Source: Merluccius polli
Taxonomy: Eukaryota > Chordata > Actinopteri > Gadiformes > Merlucciidae
Length of the DNA stretch: 64,000 nucleotides
NCBI GenBank assembly: GCA_030340625.1
Contig: JAOPHQ010003127.1
Coordinates: 167,501 to 231,500, forward strand
Direction of reading: 5' to 3'
Position 1 is the first letter of the stretch. Every line of letters starts with the position of its first letter. The notes below the pieces were generated by a model. It was not told the origin of the DNA. It did not search any database and saw only the letters and a list, made by a program, of their open reading frames with translations. The translations under genes were made by a program, and so were the position numbers. Below are positions 22,848 to 34,029 of the stretch, in pieces.

Positions 22848-24755
22848 GGTAAGGCTTTATATTAAGGTCCTTGTAATAACCATTAATTAATAGGTAATAA
22901 GGCCCTTGTAAGTCCTTACAAGATGCTTATTAACATTATTGTGTGTTTATAAGCCTATATAAGTGTTAATAATGGCATTATAATACAATTAATAGCAGTC
23001 TATAACACATTTAGAAGCGCTTATAAGAAACTTGTTAACAGTTTGCAAATGCTTAAGAACATTAGTAAAAGCCTCATGAGTATCTTATAATTGTTCATAA
23101 TAGCATTACAAACACCCATAACCCACCCATTATGTCTTTGCCATGCCTTTATTAATCTTCTTTTGTTTGCTTATTGATATTACAATATACTTTATTGCTC
23201 ATCTATTATAAGTTAACTATGCACTTGTTAACAGTTAACTATGCTTTTTGCAGCTACCGGATCTAAAGCGAGAACAATGCCTTATTAAGGCTAATAAATA
23301 TTTCATTATGCGTTTATTAATGGTTAATATGCTTTTCCACTTCCACATCTAGAATGTGGTCAAGGTTGATATAGTGGGAAGAAAAAAATGCATAATACAA
23401 CAAGTGTTTCAACTGTGAAGGCCAAAATTGTTGTATTTATTGCTGTGGACATATTACTAAAAATGTATCAAAATAAAAATCACCTAAAACAGGCATTTCA
23501 AAGAAAGAAAAAAACACTTTCAAGGAACTGTAAACATTGTTTTAACTTTGAAAAAAAAAAAACATGGTCCATTTGAACCACAGCAATTCAAAAGTGCCCC
23601 TTTCCAACAGGCAACAGTCTCCATGATTTCTTCAGTGCCCGAACTGAACCCTTCGGACCCAACCTTCCCAAACGCTTCCGGACAGGGGAGGACGATGGGA
23701 GGCGACAGCAGCTGCTCCCCCAGCCGCGGCCAGGCCCAGCCCCGCATCGCACCCCAGCCCGACCGACCCAGCCCTTAGAGCCAATCCTTATCCCGAAGTT
23801 ACGGATCCGATTTGCCGACTTTCCTTACCCCCCTTGTTCCATCATGCCAGAGGCTGTTCACCTTGGAGACCTGCTGCGGATATGGGTACGGCCTGGCGCG
23901 AGATTTACACCTTCTCACCCGGATTTTCAAGGGCCAGCGAGAGCTCACCGGACGCCGCCGGAACCGCGACGCTTTCCAGGGCACGGGCCCCTATCTCGGG
24001 GCGAACCCATTCCAGGGCACAAAGAAAAGAGAACTCTTCCCGGGGCTCCCGCCGGCTTCTCCGGTGTCGTTTGCGTTACCGCACTGGATGCCTCGCGGCG
24101 CCTATCTCCGCCTCTCCAGATTCGGGGAGCTAAACCCCTTTTTACATTTTTAGTCCACAGCAATAAATAAAACAATTTTGGCCTTCACAGTTGAAACACT
24201 TGTATTATGTTTTTTTTTCTTCTTCCCATTATATCAGCCTCGGCCACATTCTAGATGTGGAGGTTGTGAAAATCATTAACCAGTAATTAACACATAATGA
24301 AATATTTATCAGCCTTAATAAGGCATTGTTCTCGCTTTAGATCCGGTAGCTGCAAAAAGCATAGTTAACTGTTAACAAGTGCATAGTTAACTTATAATAG
24401 ATGAGCAATAAAGTACATTTTAATATCAATAAGCAAACAAAAGAAGATTAATAAAGGCATGGCAAAGACATAATGGGTGGGTTATGGGTGTTTGCAATGC
24501 TATTATGAACAATTATAAGATACTCATGAGGCTTTTATTAATGTTCTTAAGCATTTGCAAACTGTTAACAAGTTTCTTATAAGCGCTTATAAATGTGTTA
24601 TAGCCTGCTATTAACTGTATTATAATGCCATTATTAACACTTATATAGGCTTATAAACACACAATAATGTTAATAAGCATCTTGTAAGGACTTACAAGGG
24701 CCTTATTACCTATTAATTAATGGTTATTACAAGGACCTTAATATAAAGCGTTACC
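22848..24755. mobile_element. Long-inverted-repeat element that carries a 28S rRNA fragment
   Basis: The left arm (22848-23451) and right arm (24153-24755) are inverted copies of about 600 bp. The outer ends are GGTAAGGCTTTATATTAAGG and its complement ending CCTTAATATAAAGCGTTACC. The inner ends meet at TTTATTGCTGTGGAC and GTCCACAGCAATAAA. The 700-bp core holds an antisense 28S rRNA fragment. No transposase is present, so it would be a non-autonomous foldback-type DNA element. I could not find a target-site duplication. The arms are AT-rich, the core is GC-rich. Confidence 0.85.
23640..24138 (-). rRNA. 28S rRNA gene fragment, captured and truncated
   Basis: Read on the - strand this matches the large-subunit rRNA. 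Recognisable conserved stretches are GGATAAGGATTGGCTCTAAG, GGTCTCCAAGGTGAACAGCC, ATCCGCAGCAGGTCTCC and GGCGTCCGGTGAGCTCTCGC, and the variable GC-rich part at 23640-23730 is where an expansion segment would lie. It is only about 500 bases of a molecule of roughly 4 kb. It has changes and a loss of about a dozen bases near 24020 (AGGGCACAAAGAAAAG) compared with the conserved vertebrate sequence as I remember it. It is a pseudogene fragment within a transposon, not a functional rDNA unit. Confidence 0.88.
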
Positions 24756-26371
24756 AAGTTTTTTTGTACATAATCCTACGAATATCCACAATTGTTAGGG
24801 TTAGGGTTAGAATGTCCAGTGTTTCAGTGTGCCTGCGCAAGCCCCTGCAGTGCAGAACAAAAACAATGGCGGACATGGCTTCACCCGGAAGGATTCTTTT
24901 AATTAGTATATTTATTATTACTATTTATTATTATTATGGTTAGGGTTAGGATTGGGTGGACATTTGTAGGATTGCGCAAAAATATTACAAAAATGTGTGC
25001 ATAACTTTTCATCAGATATCATAAGAACATTTTATGAGATTAGCCTGGTGTGCGTGCGTGCATGTAGTGAGCGTGGGGGCTGATAGTTGGGGGGAGCTGA
25101 CACACAGACAAAGACACACACTGTCCCAAACACACATAAACATAGTACTATACTCAGACATCATTGTTTCATGTTAATGTTGTTGATGTTGTTGCAACAT
25201 CAGAGTGACAGGTGAAGGATGAGGTGGACGTGCGAGGCCAGCGTGTTTTCACATTTCTCCTCCGCTGATTGCTCTCACCTTCATCGCTCTCTCTTTGTCA
25301 CCTCTCCCCTCCTCCTCCTCCTCCTCCTCCTCCTCCTCCTCCTCCTCCTCCTCCTCCTCCTCCTCGGTCCACCTCTATCTATCCTCCCATGCTTTCTCTC
25401 TGCTCCTCTGGCCTCCGTCTTCTCTCCTCTCCTCCCCTCTCCTCCTCTACCTTCTTTATATTACATTTATTTTGTTTTCATGTTACTTCTTCATTCCCCC
25501 CCCCTCCCTCCCCACCTCCTCCCATGTCTCTTTAAGCACTCTCATTCATGGTGACCTATTTCCTTGGCCCTTGACACATTAATCAAAGTGCCCACCTGCC
25601 TGCTTGCCTGGCTTCCTGGCTGCCCTTCCTCATCATGGCCCAGGTAATTGAATCAGGGAGGGCTCAAGGTCCTGACAATAAGCTCCACATTGATTGGATG
25701 GTTCACTCACACCCTTATTGATGTGCCCGGTTAGTTTTATTTTTTATTTCAGCCAAGTTGGTTCAGAGTCAGCCACGCCTTAAAATGTAGTCCTATTAAT
25801 GAATAGGCCTGCTGCTGTCTGTATGGCACCAATATCTGCTGCTACAGTGAACTGCTTGTGTTTCTCAGAACAAAACCAATAATCTCAAACTGTCCATTAA
25901 GCCCAAGGCACACACAGCGTGAATTTCGTATGTGTATCATTTTTTGAAAGTCTGCTACCCTTGCAGTTTTCTGTTCCTTTGCCATGGTTATGTGTGTGTT
26001 TTGTGTTTGTGTGTGTTTGTGTGGTATTACCAATCCCCCAGGTTCAGTGTAATTGCCTGCCCCTTGTGTTGTGTGAGTACACTGTGCTCTACTTTATTGC
26101 ACCGTCTCACTGTTCAGACTCATGCCTGAGACCCACCTGACACCCTGGCGTGTAGAGCCAGGAAGTCCCGCCCACTTTGGTGATGAACAGCTGGTGCCAG
26201 ATTTCTGAAAAAAATCTGTGGGATCCTATGGACTAAAATTGTATTTTTCTTCTGTTCGGGCAGCTAGACATTCAAACAACATAAGGTATGGTTTGTCACA
26301 TTTTTTATGCATGCAACTCACTCTCCTACAGCAGAGTTTCCATAGCTGTCAGGCATCTCTCACTCTGTCTC

Positions 26372-26405
<34 letters not shown>

Positions 26406-26448
26406 GCTCTCGCTCTCTTTCTCTTTCTCTCTCTTTCACTCTCTTTTT

Positions 26449-26482
<34 letters not shown>

Positions 26483-26606
26483 GTTTCATATTAACTTGCA
26501 CACACATTCATGCATATGCTCTTGGTCAGAATACTGATTATGTTAAATTAATTAATGTGGAACGTCATGATGTTTTGTGCTAAAGGGAGAAGTTAGCTGT
26601 AGGTAA
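24756..26606. other. Intron 5 with CTC and CT repeats
   Basis: No gene is seen. It contains two TTAGGG units (about 24788), a (CTC)n tract at about 25306-25365, and a CT-rich microsatellite at about 26360-26481. Confidence 0.55.
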
Positions 26607-26609
26607 TTA

Positions 26610-27184
26610 TGCTGCGTTCCATTTGTCTCGTAAACTCGTCGCCCGAGTTGTACTGACGCGAGAACGTGACGTCACTTCATGGGTCGTACTACTTGTACCG
26701 TTCCATTTGTCTTTGGACATTACAAGTCGGAAAGAACATGGACGCCACCAGTGTAGCAGCTGCGTGATATGCAATGTGATATGTTTTTAGCCACATTAAC
26801 CTATTTAGCAAACCAGTTCGAAAACAAAGCTTTACATTGTATTGCACGCACAGGAAAACAGTGCAATGCATAAATTGGTGACCGGACTAAAGCAGCAATG
26901 TAAACAAGTGTGTAAGAGCATTTAAAATCAACATTAAAACGACCAACGTAGTACAAATGCAAAGAAAATACATCTCAACTTAATGAACTATGGGCGCAGC
27001 CATCTTCGTTTTCCAAGTCGTATGTTCCGCTTTGTTCAACTCGGTGTACTCTGAAGGACCCCGAGTTGGACGGCGTATATTACGACCAAAAGGGGGCGTG
27101 TCTCGGTAAATGTCGCGAGATAGCTGCGAGATTTACCACTTTCCAACTCGGGCGACGAGTTTACGAGACAAATGGAACGCAGCA
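26610..27184. mobile_element. Harbinger-like MITE, TTA target duplication
   Basis: A 41-bp perfect terminal inverted repeat starts TGCTGCGTTCCATTTG on the left and ends CAAATGGAACGCAGCA on the right. The flanks are TTA at 26607-26609 and 27185-27187, the 3-bp target used by PIF/Harbinger elements. No transposase is encoded. Perfect ends suggest fairly recent movement. Confidence 0.8.
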
Positions 27185-27500
27185 TTAGTCAGACCTTCAG
27201 CTTGTTTTGCTTCATCCTTGTGCTTGCTACTCTTGGTGTGTGTGTGTGTGTGTATCTGTGCGTTCACACCGAAAGCGCACAAAGAGGAAAATGATCCCGG
27301 AAGTCATTCATTGTGTATTGGGAGCCAGGCGGACAAAGAGGGAAAAGAGGAATTGGCGGAGGCGGGTGGACTAGGCGACTTAGGAGGATTAAAAAAGTTA
27401 AAAATCCTCCAACTTTATGTAAATGATCTATGACGCGTCTAGGAGGGAAAGGTGGAAAATCCATCGATGGCCAATGGGGATGTCTCATTCTGCTGTCGTC
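27185..27500. other. Intron 5, short (GT)n
   Basis: (GT)n lies at 27236-27252; the rest is unassigned. The 8-bp target CTGTCGTC for the next element is at 27493-27500. Confidence 0.5.
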
Positions 27501-28252
27501 TAGTGATGTGTCGGTCGCGAACGAGCCGGTTCAAAGAGCCGGCTCTTTTAAGTGAACGATGGGAGCCGGCTCACGTCCGTCCGCGAGCCGTTTTTATTTA
27601 TTTTTTTACTTTTCGCTTTCGGAACGTAGTACCTGTGGGCGCTGCGGGCGTTGGCTACGGGTGTCATGTGCAACCAATCATGTGAGGATTGACAAGGATC
27701 ATACCACCAAACAGAGAGGGGCAGGGGGAGCAGCGCTGAGACGGTGACAGGAGGGGGAGGGAGAGACGCGCTGAAGGAGAGAGAGAGTGAAGACGAGAGA
27801 GGAGTGTGGTCTGCAAAGATGAGTGATAACAGGAAAAGAAGTAGCATTTGGAATCCAAATGCTAATTCGTTTCAGTACTACTTTTGTTAGGTGTGTGTGT
27901 TTAAATAAAGAAATTAAAATGTCAATAGTTGTCCTTTTTTAATTTCTATGCTTAGGTTTTGATAGGCATTTTCTATCTGCTTTGTGTAGCAGAATGGTTC
28001 TTCAAGCAAGTTAGAGAATTACAAGGGATTTTACAACTGTAAATGCAATTGGCTACAGCAATTTATTGAAATTTAAGTGATATATGTGTTCAAATACAAA
28101 TCACAAGTCATAACAGCGCTAAATTTGGCTGAATTCGAAAAGGTATAAGTGGTAAAATGGAGAGCCGTTTGGGAGCCGGAAGAGCCGGCTCTTCTTGGTG
28201 AGCTGAGCCAAATGATCCGGCTCACTAAAAAGAGCCGAAATTCCCATCACTA
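27501..28252. mobile_element. hAT MITE, TSD CTGTCGTC
   Basis: The element starts TAGTGATGTGTCGGTCG and ends AAATTCCCATCACTA, with GAGCCGGCTC-rich subterminal repeats at both ends. The 8-bp duplication CTGTCGTC is exact at 27493-27500 and 28253-28260, typical of hAT. It is 752 bp long with no transposase. Confidence 0.88.
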
Positions 28253-28705
28253 CTGTCGTCCCTCGGTCAGATCTGTCCCAGAGAACAACCCGCGTAACTT
28301 TAGTTCCTACCAAACATTCGTTCCAAGATGTCGCTGGAAATGCTGATTGCTGCCGTAGCAGAACACCCAGTCCTCCTGATTTGACAACATTACATTTGGC
28401 AAAATCAGTGTTTATTTGGGATGATCATTTCCGTGAATATGATTGGGGAGTAAGTAAGGGATAATGCCCAACGAGGTGTCCATTAACAGAAATGAATGGA
28501 CGACCATGGTCACTTACGAAATAATGAAATATTTAATCAATTAATAATACTTTAATGTGTTAGAGTTAAATCGTGAGGGTTTTTTTATTTTTACAAGTCA
28601 AGCGGACTATTTAATATCTCCCGTATGTAGGCGTTGCCAAGCAACGTGGCCATAGCGTCTTCATAGCGTCAACGTCTATCCTAGGTGTAAATAAACACTT
28701 TTTAA
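28253..28705. other. Part of a palindromic repeat cluster
   Basis: The segment at 28670-28705, together with 29493-29545 beyond the nested hAT, is the inverted complement of about 30183-30280 (CGATTCTGATTGGCTGGAGG). GATAATGCCCAACGAGGTGT at about 28460 has its inverted counterpart near 32605-32632. This indicates an older foldback element around the later insertions. Confidence 0.5.
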
Positions 28706-29492
28706 TAGGGATGTCCGATATTGGCTTTTTTACCGATAACCGATAACCGATATTGTTCAACTCTTAATTTCCGATACCGATATCAACCGATACCGATACC
28801 GATATATGCGGCCACGTGAAACCTCCGCTTTACACTCATTGCAATAGGCTTTATGCCGAGCGGAAGTGTGGATTAATAAATAAAAACAAAACAGCGGTAA
28901 AAGCTAGCGTGTGTGTCCGGGAGAGGGCTGCTCTCCTCGGACACATTACTCTGAAGCCCCGGTGACGGTCTGGAAGTGCGGATTAAAAAAATAAAAAATA
29001 AAAATAAAACAGCGGTAAAAGCTAGCGTGTGTGTCCGGGAGAGGGCTACTCTCCTCGGACACATTACTCTGAAGCCCCGGTGACGGTCTGGAAGTGCGGA
29101 TTAATAAATAAAATAATGTGAGCGCGGTACAGCGGACCTGAGCCGGTTGTGATGAGACTGTTTCGCAGAATGCGTTAGTATGTTGCGCTGACCCCTATTT
29201 TACTATTCAACGTAGAAACTTTGAAATAATTCCAAACCACCGACATAACTACAGCTACAACTAGCGTCCCACTACACGGCCGCACATGCCCAGGCTTGTT
29301 ATTGAGACGGCGCGGCGCGTTTGATGATGTCATCAAACCACGTCCTCACTTGAAACATAACAGATGTCTGAAATTATTTCAAAATCGGTTTCGGTATCGG
29401 TTAAAAAACCGATACCGATATTTTCCGATATTGATTTTTTATGCCAATATCGGCCGATAATATCGGTGGGCCAATAATATCGGACATCCCTA
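28706..29492. mobile_element. hAT MITE, TSD CTTTTTAA
   Basis: The element starts TAGGGATGTCCGATATTGGC and ends TATCGGACATCCCTA, with many CCGATA subterminal repeats. The 8-bp duplication CTTTTTAA is exact at 28698-28705 and 29493-29500. The interior contains a tandem duplication of about 115 bp (units at about 28872-28985 and 28979-29098, each with GTGTGTCCGGGAGAGGGCT). It sits inside one arm of an older inverted repeat. Confidence 0.88.
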
Positions 29493-29924
29493 CTTTTTAA
29501 CCTACACCCTCCAGCCAATCAGAATCGAGTATTCACCCATTTGTATGCTGGCGTACACAGTCTTTTCCGGTAAGAAGAACTGCAGCTACTCCAGAGAATT
29601 GCGTTTCCTTCTTTATTAATTCCTCACATGAGCAACGTACAGGATGTGTCTTGTTGTGGTTTCCTGAATTATACAAAATGAATAAACAGCGAATATATTA
29701 TTATTTTAACAAAATAAAGCAATATGACTGTGAACTAAACAGATACACAGTACTACGCAGTAAAATAACATGAGGTCGGAATGACACTCCATAATGGCCG
29801 CACGTGGGCGCCTCAGACCGCATCTACAATGTAATACACAGCAACTGTAATAGACGTAAATATCGTCGGTTCAGAGCCCATCCGCAATATTAAACACACA
29901 ATCAAACAATATTATGTCTAGAAC

Positions 29925-32900
29925 CAGGGCTGCCAAGTTTCAGAAAATGACAAGAGTGAGACTTTAGTGTCATAATGCGTTCGAAAAAAATGTGGCCTTT
30001 TTTAACATCGATTTGGTCTGTTTTAACATCGATTTATACATTAAGACTGATATCCTCACCTCCATGCCAGCTGCTCTCTCTGCACTGTGGCCTCCTAATG
30101 CTAGTCTTAATTAACCAGAAATTAGAAATGAAAATTGTAACAAGACTTTTGACAAAATACATGTATTCGTCATTATACCATGGTCTGGGTGAATACTCGA
30201 TTCTGATTGGCTGGAGGGTGTACGTTAAAAAGTGTTAATGTACACCTAGGAAAGACGTTTGGGTCAAATTGCCTGATGACAGTTAGATTATTGCGCTGGC
30301 TCAAACGCTAGATGGTAACCATGGCAACGGAGAGGGAATACTCGATTCTGATTGGCTGCAGGGCGTCCATTAATCCCTGATATATGGACACCTACTAAGT
30401 AGTTCCAGTCAAATTGTCTGTTCAGTCTTCAAAACTAGAGCTGGTAAATTGTGAAAAATGCATTAAACTGTAATCAGAAAACGCGGTTATATGCTATAGA
30501 CCCTAGACTAGAGTATCTGTGGTATAAAGGCTGGGACAAATTTTGAATTATAAATATGTACACTTTATGTTGAAAGTATAGGCCGTCGCGATTCCCGATG
30601 TACAATGCATTACGTCAGCTCTGTGGCTCATAGCTGAGCGGACTAGAATACCTCCCGTTGTCAAGTCGTATCTAAGGTCCGTTCTATTTACTGGAGGAGT
30701 GAACAACGTTTCCGTTGCATAAGAACCTTACGGGAGATTGTTCCAGGTATTAGTCAGACCCTCAGGCGTTACCAGGGAAACTAAATTATGGCATGTGAAA
30801 AAAACTTTATATTTTGATTGTAAAACGCATGCAAATATTAATTAATGGTCGTAATTTCTTTTCTTTGGCAAGTGACCATGGTATATAATGCCCTTCGAGG
30901 CGTCCATTAACAGAAATTAATGGACGACGCGGAGGCGTGAACCGTCCGACGCGAAGTGGAGGATGGTTGCTTCCGCGTTGTCCAATAATTTCTGTTAAAG
31001 GTAGGGTGGAGAATGTTGGAAAAACGGTTTGAGCACACAGCATTTAGAAAAAAAACAATTCAAAAGTCCAAACCCCTTTCCTCGGCCTCCCCCCCCGAAG
31101 CCACGCCTCCAGAGTACAGGAACGCGCAGCGCTTGTTCCTGAGGGTTCACGAGTGCTACACTTGCGCTAAGCTTTTCTCATGGCTCATTCATATGGCGTC
31201 AGATTAGTGCCAAAATGCACTCGCGTGATAAAACATGCAGTCGGGCGTATATATTATTTCACACGCGTAGTTATTACCTGCGAGCGCGCAAATTCTCTCT
31301 GCGCGCTCGCGCACACTCAGAGCGCTTCTCCCCGAGAGAGGAAATTGAGAGCGAGCGAGTAAATCGGGGACTCGAGAGCATTTCCTCGTTGCTCTCACAT
31401 CGGACAGCCTCTCGCAGCTCACGTTCTGCTCGCTCGAAAGGAATAGTTTTGGCACTTTGGGGGAGGGAACCCAGGCAGGGCGGGCTCTCCTGTGATTGGC
31501 CGTTTCTGAGGAGCGATATTTGATTGACAGCCTTACTTTCTCTCATGGATGGAAGTCTGCTGGTGAACTCAGTGGTCTGAACGAGACAACGGCATCAGGG
31601 CGGAGGTACCTTCAGCTAAGAAAGCCTTGGCTGAATTCGGGCATTTGTGATGAACTAGCTATTGGCTAGATTTACCCATGGTTAACGTTACGGACTAAGT
31701 AATAACGTTCTAACTAATGTTGATTATTAGTTACACTAACACAATTCTCAGAAACATACTTAGATGACATTTCACACAAGCCATAGTTTTCGTTCATCAC
31801 AAGGGCCCGTAGAGGTACCTTCTTAGCTGAAGGTACCTCCGCCCTGACGCCGTTGTCTCGTTCAGACCTCTGAGTTCACCAGCAGACTTCCATCCATGAG
31901 AGAAAGTAAGGCTGTCAATCAAATATCGCTCCTCAGAAACGGCCAATCACAGGAGAGCCCGCCCTGCCTGGGTTCCCTCCCCCAAAGTGCCAAAACTATT
32001 CCTTTCGAGCGAGCAGAACGTGAGCTGCGAGAGGCTGTCCGATGTGAGAGCAACGAGGAAATGCTCTCGAGTCCCCGATTTACTCGCTCGCTCTCAATTT
32101 CCTCTCTCGGGGAGAAGCGCTCTGAGTGTGCGCGAGCGCGCAGAGAGAATTTGCGCGCTCGCAGGTAATAACTACGCGTGTGAAATAATATATACGCCCG
32201 ACTGCATGTTTTATCACGCGAGTGCATTTTGGCACTAATCTGACGCCATACATTCACAGGTAAGAAAAGTCCTCACAACATCATAATGAACATAGTAGTA
32301 GCCAAGCCTCTGAGGGCGCGCGATTCGTTCGTGCCCGAAGAGGAGTACGCGCAGAGGAGGGAGGGGGGAGGGACAAATGGCAGTTGAGTTTGATAGACAA
32401 GTCACCATCCAAACATCTTGAACGTAACGCTCATAATGATTGGATGGAGTTTGTTCAGTCCTGCCCATCCCACAGATGACTATTTTTTTTGGTGTATGTG
32501 TCATATCATTTAATTCATTGGTTTCAATCTGTGTGTGAAGGAGATTTTAAGCAATATGGTAAAAAAATGCTGCAGGAAAACATAATCCACCCTACCTTTA
32601 ATTCCACACCTCGTCGGGCATTATCCCTTACATATTTCATTTCAACCAACTCTCCATCATTTAGCTGGGGACATGTCTCATGTTGTCGTTGTTTGTCGCA
32701 GGAGAACGTCGATTTAAATGTTGACGCTGTTGTGTGTGAAAGTTAGTTAGCCGCCAAGACCCGCCTTACGTTTCTTCTGATTGGTTTATATTGCGTGGTG
32801 CCTTCCATGGTTGGTTAGATTTAGGCACAAATGACTGTTGGATTGGTCTGGGATTGGTTATCTCGGTCAGTCAATCAGAGTTACTCGAACTACGGCCGCG

Positions 32901-33040
32901 AGGACCAAAGTTTATTATCATGAAAAAAATAAATATAGAGTATTGAATGGGGAAATAAGCGTGAGAAATGTCAAGTGTGGCGTGAGAATGGGTCAAATTG
33001 CGTGACTGTCACACTCAAAGCGTGACGCTTGGCAGCTCTG
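29925..33040. mobile_element. Probable large non-autonomous element with nested palindromes
   Basis: The left end CAGGGCTGCCAAGTTTC and right end GCTTGGCAGCTCTG are imperfect inverted repeats, and TAGAAC flanks both (29919-29924 and 33041-33046). The interior has several inverted repeats, including the 430-bp palindrome at 31195-32249. No transposase frame is recognised. The boundaries are a proposal from the termini. Confidence 0.45.
31195..32249. repeat. Near-perfect 430-bp inverted repeat (palindrome)
   Basis: The left arm 31195-31622 and right arm 31820-32249 are nearly identical inverted copies around a 197-bp spacer. Both strands therefore give the same 90-residue open frame (31274-31546 - and 31896-32168 +), which is not evidence for a gene. 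Arm motifs include TGGCGTCAGATTAGTG at the outer side and GGCGGAGGTACCTTCAGC at the inner side. The arms contain GAGCGAGCGAG-rich and CpG-containing sequence that I do not recognise. Confidence 0.9.
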
Positions 33041-33046
33041 TAGAAC

Positions 33047-33494
33047 ATATAAGGGAATTCGAACATATTAACCGGACTCTGTTAATATACCGGATGTACA
33101 AAACTGTGTGTGTGCGTCAGTACCTTTACAACATAGCGGCTAACATAACAATTAGCAGTGAATATAAACTTACTCTGCACTCACGCACAACGGACACAAG
33201 TTATTTGGCTCTGCTTAACGCTGTCGTAACAGACAAGGAGGTGTGCAGCACTCGACAGGTAACAGCAGCACTCGACAGGTAACAGCTGCCGTCGGGACGG
33301 TTCTGGCGGTCCTTCGGGACAACTCGGGTCCTTCCGGTTGCGATCGGCTCTTCCCGTACACGGCAGAGCAGGGAAGTTTGCACACAGACCATGATATAAT
33401 TGGGGAGTAATTCTGTTTTTAATGACTTTATCAAGTAACTTTCCATCAAGTAACTTTCCGTGATCAACGATGTCGGTAAATGGGCTGTGCTACA
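33047..33494. other. Intron 5, unassigned
   Basis: No gene is seen. Small direct repeats are present (CACTCGACAGGTAACAG twice at about 33249-33284). Confidence 0.45.
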
Positions 33495-33626
33495 CAGTGG
33501 CGTAACTATCGACGGTGCAACCGGGGCCAAGACGCCGGGGGGGGGCCCATGAAGGAAGAAAAAAAAGGACTGAGACCAAAGGCTCGGTTCGGGTCGCGCT
33601 TGACTTTTAAATAAACAGTCAACGCG

Positions 33627-33659
<33 letters not shown>

Positions 33660-34029
33660 TCAACAATCGCGCAGCAATCGCGACATAAGCGACTTAGGTG
33701 GAGTGGACAAGGCGGATTCCTCTTTGTGCGCTTTCGGTGTGAACCAGGGCTGGACTGGGGGGGGGGGGGGGGGGGGGGGGGTGCAGCGCGATTGTCGAGG
33801 GGGGGGGGGGGGGGGGGGGGGGGGTGCTGCGCGATTGTAGACGGGGGGGGGCGTGATTGTCAAGGGGGGGAGGCCTATCGCATGATTTTAGACTTGACGG
33901 TTTCGGTTCAGTATGTGGGGATTTTTTCGGTCGCAATTGGTTTGCACATTTTTAAAAGTGGTGGGGACAAAATTCAAATTATAAATAGTGGTGGGGACAT
34001 GTCCCCCCCGTATTCTACGCCTATGACTG
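33495..34029. mobile_element. hAT-like MITE with long C and G runs
   Basis: The ends CAGTGGCGTAACTATC and CTACGCCTATGACTG are imperfect inverted repeats of a common fish hAT-like type. Inside are homopolymer runs of C (33626-33658) and G (33758-33781, 33799-33824) separated by a unit like GCGCGATTGT. No clear target duplication was found, and run lengths may be assembly-limited. Confidence 0.6.

Noticed and set aside
23548..24175. Several 60-110-residue frames in GC-rich core
   Set aside because: The sequence is an antisense 28S rRNA fragment, so the frames are incidental.
24786..24806. Interstitial telomere repeat
   Set aside because: Only about two TTAGGG units plus a partial one, and GGTTAGGGTTAGG again at 24939. 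Too short to call a telomeric tract.
25219..25582. Leucine-, proline- or serine-rich frames
   Set aside because: All three frames of a (CTC)n tract are open; no coding evidence.
31274..32168. Identical 90-residue frames on opposite strands
   Set aside because: They are mirror images produced by the palindrome and have no protein-like features or known relatives that I recognise.
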